Below, in pieces: positions 60,204-64,000 of a stretch of DNA of 64,000 bases; positions within the stretch are counted from its first letter, which is position 1, and the number at the start of each line of letters is the position of its first letter. The stretch comes from Nitrospira_D sp019636945 (GTDB taxonomy: Bacteria; Nitrospirota; Nitrospiria; Nitrospirales; Nitrospiraceae): contig NZ_JBLFBO010000007.1 in NCBI RefSeq assembly GCF_047338595.1, forward strand, positions 1 to 64,000. Reading direction: 5' to 3'. The position numbers and the translations under genes are program-made. The notes beneath the pieces are model-generated. The model did not search any database. It saw only the letters and a program-made list of their open reading frames with translations, and was not told the origin of the DNA.

Positions 60204-60239
60204 GATGAGTGAGCTGTGACCACTGGGAAAAGGAAAAGT

Positions 60240-60713
60240 ATGCGTATCGGGTATGGGTATGATGTCCATCCATTGGGGCCTGGGCGTAAACTGATTCTTG
60301 GCGGAGTCGAGATCCCGCACAGTAAGGGATTACTTGGCCACTCTGACTCCGATGTACTGGTTCATGCTGTCTGTGACGCCTTATTGGGAGCAATGGGAGA
60401 GGGAGATCTGGGGCGGCATTACCCCAGTTCAGATCCCAAGTACAAAGGCATCTCGAGCCTCAAGTTATTGGAAGATGTCATGTCGAAGCTGAATGTGAAA
60501 GGCTATCGAGTAGGTAATATTGATACTGTGATTGTGGCTCAAGCGCCCAGGCTTGGTCCGTACCTCTCGGCCATGCAGAAGACCATCGCAGCAACGGCCG
60601 GTATTACTCCTGAATTAGTGAATGTCAAGGTTAAGAGTGGAGAAGGGTTGGACGCCGTGGGACATGAAGAAGGGATGATCGCCCACGCCGTCTGTTTGAT
60701 TGAGCCAGTTTAA
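60240..60713 (+). CDS. ispF: 2-C-methyl-D-erythritol 2,4-cyclodiphosphate synthase
   Basis: 157 residues, fifth MEP-pathway step. The opening is MRIGYGYDVHPLGPGRKLIL with the zinc Asp/His pair, and GLLGHSDSDVLVHAVCDALL, GDLGRHYPSSDP and KVKSGEGLDAVGHEEGM match the family. ATG 60240 starts the conserved region; a GTG at 60216 would add eight residues. cysE follows 19 bases later. Confidence 0.96.
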   Translation: MRIGYGYDVHPLGPGRKLILGGVEIPHSKGLLGHSDSDVLVHAVCDALLGAMGEGDLGRHYPSSDPKYKGISSLKLLEDVMSKLNVKGYRVGNIDTVIVAQAPRLGPYLSAMQKTIAATAGITPELVNVKVKSGEGLDAVGHEEGMIAHAVCLIEPV

Positions 60714-60732
60714 CGCCTAGGGTATATCGCTG

Positions 60733-61383
60733 ATGTTGGCGCACATCAAGCAAGACCTCCAAGCCGTTTTCGATCGAGATCCGGCTGCGACCAGCAAACT
60801 GGAGGTCATTCTCACGTACGCAGGTTTTCATGCGTTGCTTGCGTATCGTATTTCTCATCGGCTGAAGTCGATGGGAGTGCCCTTCTTCCCGCGAGCGATT
60901 TCTCAGCTGGCCCGTTGGCTCACCGGTGTGGAGATCCATCCGTCAGCCAAGATCGGGACGGGGTTTTTCATCGACCATGGCATGGGGGTGGTGATCGGAG
61001 AGACTGCTGAGATTGGCGACTACGTGACCCTTTTTCAGGGCGTGACGTTAGGAGGAACCGGGAAAGAGCGTGGTAAGCGGCATCCGACGCTCGGGAATCA
61101 CGTGGTGGTAGGCGCCGGGGCAAAAATTCTCGGTGGGATTACGATTGGCGACAATGTGAAGATCGGGGCTAATTCTGTCGTATTGAAGAATGTCGCGGCC
61201 AATTCCACGGTGATCGGTGTTCCTGGCCGCGTCATCAAATCCCAGGGTGAGCGCCTGCCTGATGCCACGATGGATCAAGTCGATTTGCCTGATCCCATCA
61301 GTGACCGCTTCCTAGCGCTTGAACAGGAACTGATTGAGCTTCGGAAGAAACTCGAAAATCGCGACGAGCCGAACCGTCATTAG
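60733..61383 (+). CDS. cysE: Serine O-acetyltransferase
   Basis: 216 residues. The N-terminal helical region (HIKQDLQAVFDRDPAATSKL) is followed by a left-handed beta-helix of hexapeptide repeats with IHPSAKIGTGFFIDHGMGVV, IGETAEIGDYVTLFQGVTLG and GAKILGGITIGDNVKIGANS. It acetylates serine for cysteine synthesis. It is shorter at the N-terminus than E. coli CysE, like the common short form, and ends with a charged coiled tail. It is last in its strand run; a strong hairpin separates it from convergent psiF. Confidence 0.94.
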   Translation: MLAHIKQDLQAVFDRDPAATSKLEVILTYAGFHALLAYRISHRLKSMGVPFFPRAISQLARWLTGVEIHPSAKIGTGFFIDHGMGVVIGETAEIGDYVTLFQGVTLGGTGKERGKRHPTLGNHVVVGAGAKILGGITIGDNVKIGANSVVLKNVAANSTVIGVPGRVIKSQGERLPDATMDQVDLPDPISDRFLALEQELIELRKKLENRDEPNRH

Positions 61384-61422
61384 TCGTTCGCATTGCCCAT
61401 CAGCCTGCTGACGAAGTCAGTT

Positions 61423-61445
61423 CGGCGCGGCATCATGCCGCGCCG
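61423..61445. terminator. Bidirectional hairpin between cysE and psiF
   Basis: CGGCGCGGCAT-C-ATGCCGCGCCG is a perfect 11-bp inverted repeat lying between the two convergent genes. U-runs are not obvious on either side, so termination may be weak or factor-assisted, but position and strength fit a shared terminator. Confidence 0.65.
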
Positions 61446-61456
61446 GAGTAACACGG

Positions 61457-61777
61457 TCATGCAGACAGACAGTCACTCATAAACTTCTTCCGCTCATCAC
61501 CCTTCAGCTGCTTTTCACCCGCCTCTTTATTACACGCCTTCATTTTATTCTGCTGAGTGTCCTTGCCGCCTCCACCTTTCCCCGATTTGGCGGAAAGGCA
61601 TTCCTTCATAAACGCTTTACGCTCATCGCCTTTCCCTTCACCAAATCCTTTTGCATTTGCCTGTTCATTGCAGGCTTTCATCTTATTCTGTTGCTCAGGT
61701 GCGGCCACTGCGAATGGTGTGACGCCGAGGCTGAGCGCGAAAAACGTCAATGTGATGGCGCGTAGAACTCGCTGCAT
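61457..61777 (-). CDS. psiF: PsiF-repeat exported protein
   Basis: 106 residues on the minus strand. The first 26 residues form a signal peptide (ITLTFFALSLGVTPFAVAA). Two PsiF repeats follow (QNKMKACNEQANAKGFG...DERKAFMKECLS and QNKMKACNKEAGEKQLKGDE...), each with a Cys pair. PsiF was first described in E. coli as phosphate-starvation inducible; its function is unknown. A ribosome site AAAGGAG precedes the ATG, and a good sigma70-like promoter lies upstream. It is the only minus-strand gene in the window. Confidence 0.93.
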   Translation of the reverse strand: MQRVLRAITLTFFALSLGVTPFAVAAPEQQNKMKACNEQANAKGFGEGKGDERKAFMKECLSAKSGKGGGGKDTQQNKMKACNKEAGEKQLKGDERKKFMSDCLSA

Positions 61778-61821
61778 GTTGAGGCTCCTTTAATAAGAGG
61801 TGAAGTGACCGACTGGGTTGC

Positions 61822-61850
61822 ATCATAACAGATAAATACGTACGTGTCAT
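61822..61850 (-). promoter_or_regulatory. Sigma70-like promoter for psiF
   Basis: On the minus strand, ATGACA (61850-61845) and TATGAT (61827-61822) are separated by exactly 17 bases, about 45 bases before the psiF start. Both hexamers are close to consensus. No pho-box-like direct repeat was recognised. Confidence 0.6.
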
Positions 61851-62077
61851 AGGCTAGAACGCTGTCGCGTGAGGCGTGAAACTTCGAGTTGGTGGCTCAC
61901 GAACAGTAGACGGAGCCTGGTCCCTCGTGATGACGAGGTGAATTGGTATTGTGGAGAAGGGGTGACGGGTGATTTCTTCTTGGGAAAAGGATATGCTGTG
62001 CGCCCAAGAGATATACTACGGTTCCATCAGCCCATTCTGGCTTTGGATTGCTTCGACGGGAAGAGGAAAGGTCGGCT
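61851..62077. other. Intergenic region between psiF and pepM with small inverted repeats
   Basis: It holds a CCTCGT-GATG-ACGAGG hairpin (61923-61938), a TCTTGGG/CCCAAGA inverted repeat (61978-61984 and 62003-62009), and GCGTGAGGCGTGAAAC words like those near manC. No clear promoter for pepM was found. GAAGAGGAAAGG lies just before the pepM ATG. Confidence 0.4.
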
Positions 62078-63712
62078 ATGAGTTCAACCCCAAGTGTCAC
62101 GCCAGCGCATCAGTTCCGGAAACTCCTCTTGTCGGACCAGCTGGAATTCATCTGTGAAGCGCATAACGGCCTCAGCGCAAAGATCGTTCAAGAAGCAGGC
62201 TTCAAGGGTATCTGGGCTAGTGGTCTTTCCATCTCGGCGCAATTTGGAGTTCGGGATAACAATGAGGCCAGTTGGACCCAGGTGTTGGACAATTTGGAGT
62301 TCATGTCCGATGCGACCACGATTCCGATCCTGCTCGATGGTGATACGGGATACGGCAATTTCAATAACATGCAGCGGCTGGTCCGCAAGCTGGAGCAACG
62401 GCGTATTGCTGCCGTATGTATCGAGGACAAGTTGTTCCCCAAGACAAACAGTTTTATCAAAGGGGATGCCCAGCCAATGGCGGACATGCAAGAGTTCTGC
62501 GGCAAGATCAAGGCGGGTAAGGACGCACAGACCGATCCGGACTTTAGCATTATCGCCCGAGTGGAAGCCTTTATCTGCGGGTGGGGATTGGCGGAAGCGC
62601 TGCGCCGGGCCGAGGCCTATCGCCAAGCGGGCGCAGATGGCATTCTCATTCATAGCGCGCTGTCGGTGCCGGATGAGATTCTTTCATTCAAGCAGGAGTG
62701 GGGAAATCGGTGCCCCGTCGTGATTGTGCCGACGAAGTATTATGCGACCCCGACTGAGGTGTTTCGGCAGCATGGCTTTGCGATCGTCATTTGGGCCAAT
62801 CACCTGTTGCGTTCTGCCGTGGCTGCTATGCAGAAAACTGCGCGGACGTTGAAGGAGCAGCAACACCTGCTCTCCATCGAAGACAAGGTTGCCTCGGTCT
62901 CAGAAATCTTCAGGTTGCAAAATGCCGCAGAACTGCAAGATGCAGAAGATCGGTATCTCCCCCGAGGTGCCGAAGATACCTCCGCCATCGTATTGGCGGC
63001 TTCTCGTGGCGAGGAACTTCGTGAGCTGACCGAGCATCAGCCGAAGACGATGGTGAAGATTCAAGGGACGCCGATCCTTGCTCATATTGTGGATGCGTAC
63101 AACGCGGTGGGGATCAAGGATATTACGGTTGTCCGTGGCTATAAGAAGGAGGCGGTGACGTTGCCCAATCTCACCTATCTCGATAACAATGACTTTGCCG
63201 AGACTGGCGAGTTGGATTCTCTGCATAAAGCGTTAGTCGCACGCAAAGGCCTGACGAGGGATCTGATCATTTCGTATGGCGACGTGCTGTTTAATAAGTA
63301 TATTCCGCAGGCCTTGTGCCAGGAAAATGAGGACTTTGTGGTCTTCGTCGACAGCGACTGGCAGAGCCAGGGCAGTTACGATCGTTTGGGGGGCTTTGCC
63401 GAATGCTCGCTGCCGAACTCGAAGAAGGCCTTTAATACGAAAATCTATCTCAAGCAGTTAGGGAATATGGTGTCAAGAGGACACACCCATGGGGTCTGGA
63501 TGGGGTTTCTGAAGGTGTCTCCAACTGGAAGTGCCAAGCTTCAGACGATCCTCACGACGATGATGGCCGACCCTGCCAATCGAAAAGCCGGGATCCCTCA
63601 CCTCCTACAGGAACTACTGAATCGGCAAGAACCAATTCGCGTGTTGTATACCGTGGGGCATTGGCTCGATATCAATAGTCTCGATGATGTGATTCAGGCA
63701 GGGAACTTCTGA
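62078..63712 (+). CDS. pepM: Phosphoenolpyruvate mutase fused to a nucleotidyltransferase
   Basis: 544 residues. Residues 1-290 are PEP mutase of the isocitrate lyase/PEPM superfamily: LLDGDTGYGNFNNMQRL (metal loop) and the signature IEDKLFPKTNS (E116-D-K...N-S125) diagnostic for C-P bond-forming mutases. Residues about 310-544 are a sugar-nucleotidyltransferase-fold domain (IVLAASRGEELRELTEHQPK, then MVKIQGTPILAHI, YLDNNDFAETGELDSL). PEP mutase makes phosphonopyruvate, and the fused domain presumably activates a downstream phosphonate with a nucleotide for transfer to lipid or glycan. ATG 62078 follows GAGGAAAGG. Phosphonopyruvate decarboxylase follows, which confirms the direction. Confidence 0.93.
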   Translation: MSSTPSVTPAHQFRKLLLSDQLEFICEAHNGLSAKIVQEAGFKGIWASGLSISAQFGVRDNNEASWTQVLDNLEFMSDATTIPILLDGDTGYGNFNNMQRLVRKLEQRRIAAVCIEDKLFPKTNSFIKGDAQPMADMQEFCGKIKAGKDAQTDPDFSIIARVEAFICGWGLAEALRRAEAYRQAGADGILIHSALSVPDEILSFKQEWGNRCPVVIVPTKYYATPTEVFRQHGFAIVIWANHLLRSAVAAMQKTARTLKEQQHLLSIEDKVASVSEIFRLQNAAELQDAEDRYLPRGAEDTSAIVLAASRGEELRELTEHQPKTMVKIQGTPILAHIVDAYNAVGIKDITVVRGYKKEAVTLPNLTYLDNNDFAETGELDSLHKALVARKGLTRDLIISYGDVLFNKYIPQALCQENEDFVVFVDSDWQSQGSYDRLGGFAECSLPNSKKAFNTKIYLKQLGNMVSRGHTHGVWMGFLKVSPTGSAKLQTILTTMMADPANRKAGIPHLLQELLNRQEPIRVLYTVGHWLDINSLDDVIQAGNF

Positions 63713-63801
63713 TCGGCCATGCATGCGTTGCTCCGCCCGCAGTGTTTTCCGGTTCAGACGTCACCATTGCTCACTTAAATTTGCCTTGCGATAACATTTC
63801 T

Positions 63802-63813
63802 GAACGATCGTTC
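63802..63813. promoter_or_regulatory. Palindrome GAACGATCGTTC upstream of the decarboxylase gene
   Basis: A perfect 12-bp palindrome 17 bases before the ATG at 63831. It has the GAAC-N4-GTTC shape used by LexA in Gram-positive bacteria. SOS control of phosphonate synthesis would be odd, so another regulator or chance is as likely. Confidence 0.25.
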
Positions 63814-63830
63814 GACATGGAGAATCGTGC

Positions 63831-64000
63831 ATGCTGAGTCCACAAGAATTTGTTGATTGCCTGAAGGAGAATGGCGTTGAGCTTTTCACGGGAGTGCCGG
63901 ATTCCCTCCTCAAGGAACTCTGTTCCTGCATGGCTCATACGAGTCGGCCGGGAGAGCATATCATCGCTGCTAATGAAGGTGGAGCCGTGGCTCTGGCGAT
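63831..64000 (+). CDS. ppd: Phosphonopyruvate decarboxylase (partial, runs off the window)
   Basis: Fifty-six codons are visible. They begin MLSPQEFVDCLKENGVELFT, then GVPDSLLKELCSCM and IIAANEGGAVALA. The GVPDSLLK and AANEG motifs (the latter with the TPP-activating Glu) are typical of phosphonopyruvate decarboxylase. This enzyme converts phosphonopyruvate to phosphonoacetaldehyde and pulls the unfavourable mutase reaction forward. It follows pepM by 118 bases. A sulfopyruvate decarboxylase is the alternative, but adjacency to PEP mutase argues for phosphonate. Confidence 0.88.
   Translation, partial: MLSPQEFVDCLKENGVELFTGVPDSLLKELCSCMAHTSRPGEHIIAANEGGAVALA

Overview
The window reads as a bacterial surface-polysaccharide locus followed by a short housekeeping block. 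Almost everything is on the plus strand and tightly packed, with many ATGA/GTGA stop-start overlaps. Outer-membrane glycan logic (two GT9 heptosyltransferase-like genes, a WaaE-like transferase, a KdsC-like phosphatase) points to a diderm. The moderately high GC, the isoprenoid/gluconeogenesis gene set and the short intergenic repeat words make a Nitrospirota (Nitrospira-like) chromosome my best guess. That is inference; no rRNA or marker gene is present to prove it.

Layout. 1-4161: the end of an unknown CDS, a GT9 transferase, a winged-helix/Rossmann regulator closed by an intrinsic terminator, a NusG-like antiterminator, and a Wzx flippase. 4182-12397: a sulfotransferase-like protein followed by five genes matching step for step the CDP-phosphoramidate pathway known from the Campylobacter jejuni capsule (glutamine kinase, CTP:phosphoglutamine cytidylyltransferase, gamma-glutamyl-CDP-amidate hydrolase, CysC-like CDP-amidate kinase, plus a methyltransferase), then two zinc-ribbon methyltransferases. 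12403-24871: glycosyltransferases, a methyltransferase, an epimerase, a WecA/WbpL-type initiating transferase and a Wzy polymerase. 24868-31726: a WbpM-like dehydratase, rfbB-rfbD-(four-helix-bundle gene)-rfbA without rfbC, and a Wzm/Wzt ABC exporter. 32185-38180: a CgeB-like glycosyltransferase, two tandem cobalamin-type radical SAM paralogues and a decayed transposase.

38432-47709: an epimerase-like gene and then a coherent but unfamiliar module: radical SAM, SDR epimerase, SIS-domain isomerase, a domain-swapped HldE-like nucleotidyltransferase/kinase, paired TPP-dependent E1 alpha/beta subunits, a small unknown protein and a second radical SAM. It looks like a pathway to an unusual activated sugar. 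47776-54821: glycosyltransferases, a degenerate SDR, KdsC-like HAD, ManC and ManB. 54815-61777: DUF3108 protein, fbp, fbaB, HtrA, ispD, ispF, cysE and, on the minus strand, psiF. 62078-64000: a PEP mutase fused to a nucleotidyltransferase and the start of phosphonopyruvate decarboxylase, i.e. the opening steps of phosphonate synthesis.

Working together, the genes supply nucleotide sugars (dTDP-, GDP-, UDP- and HldE-type), assemble and export glycans by both Wzx/Wzy and ABC routes, and appear able to decorate them with P-N (phosphoramidate) and P-C (phosphonate) groups. The most notable system is the putative phosphoramidate cluster at 5345-10466. Its upstream sulfotransferase-like neighbour may be the transferase using the 3'-phosphorylated CDP-amidate. 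Second is the radical SAM/E1/HldE-like module at 39888-47709.
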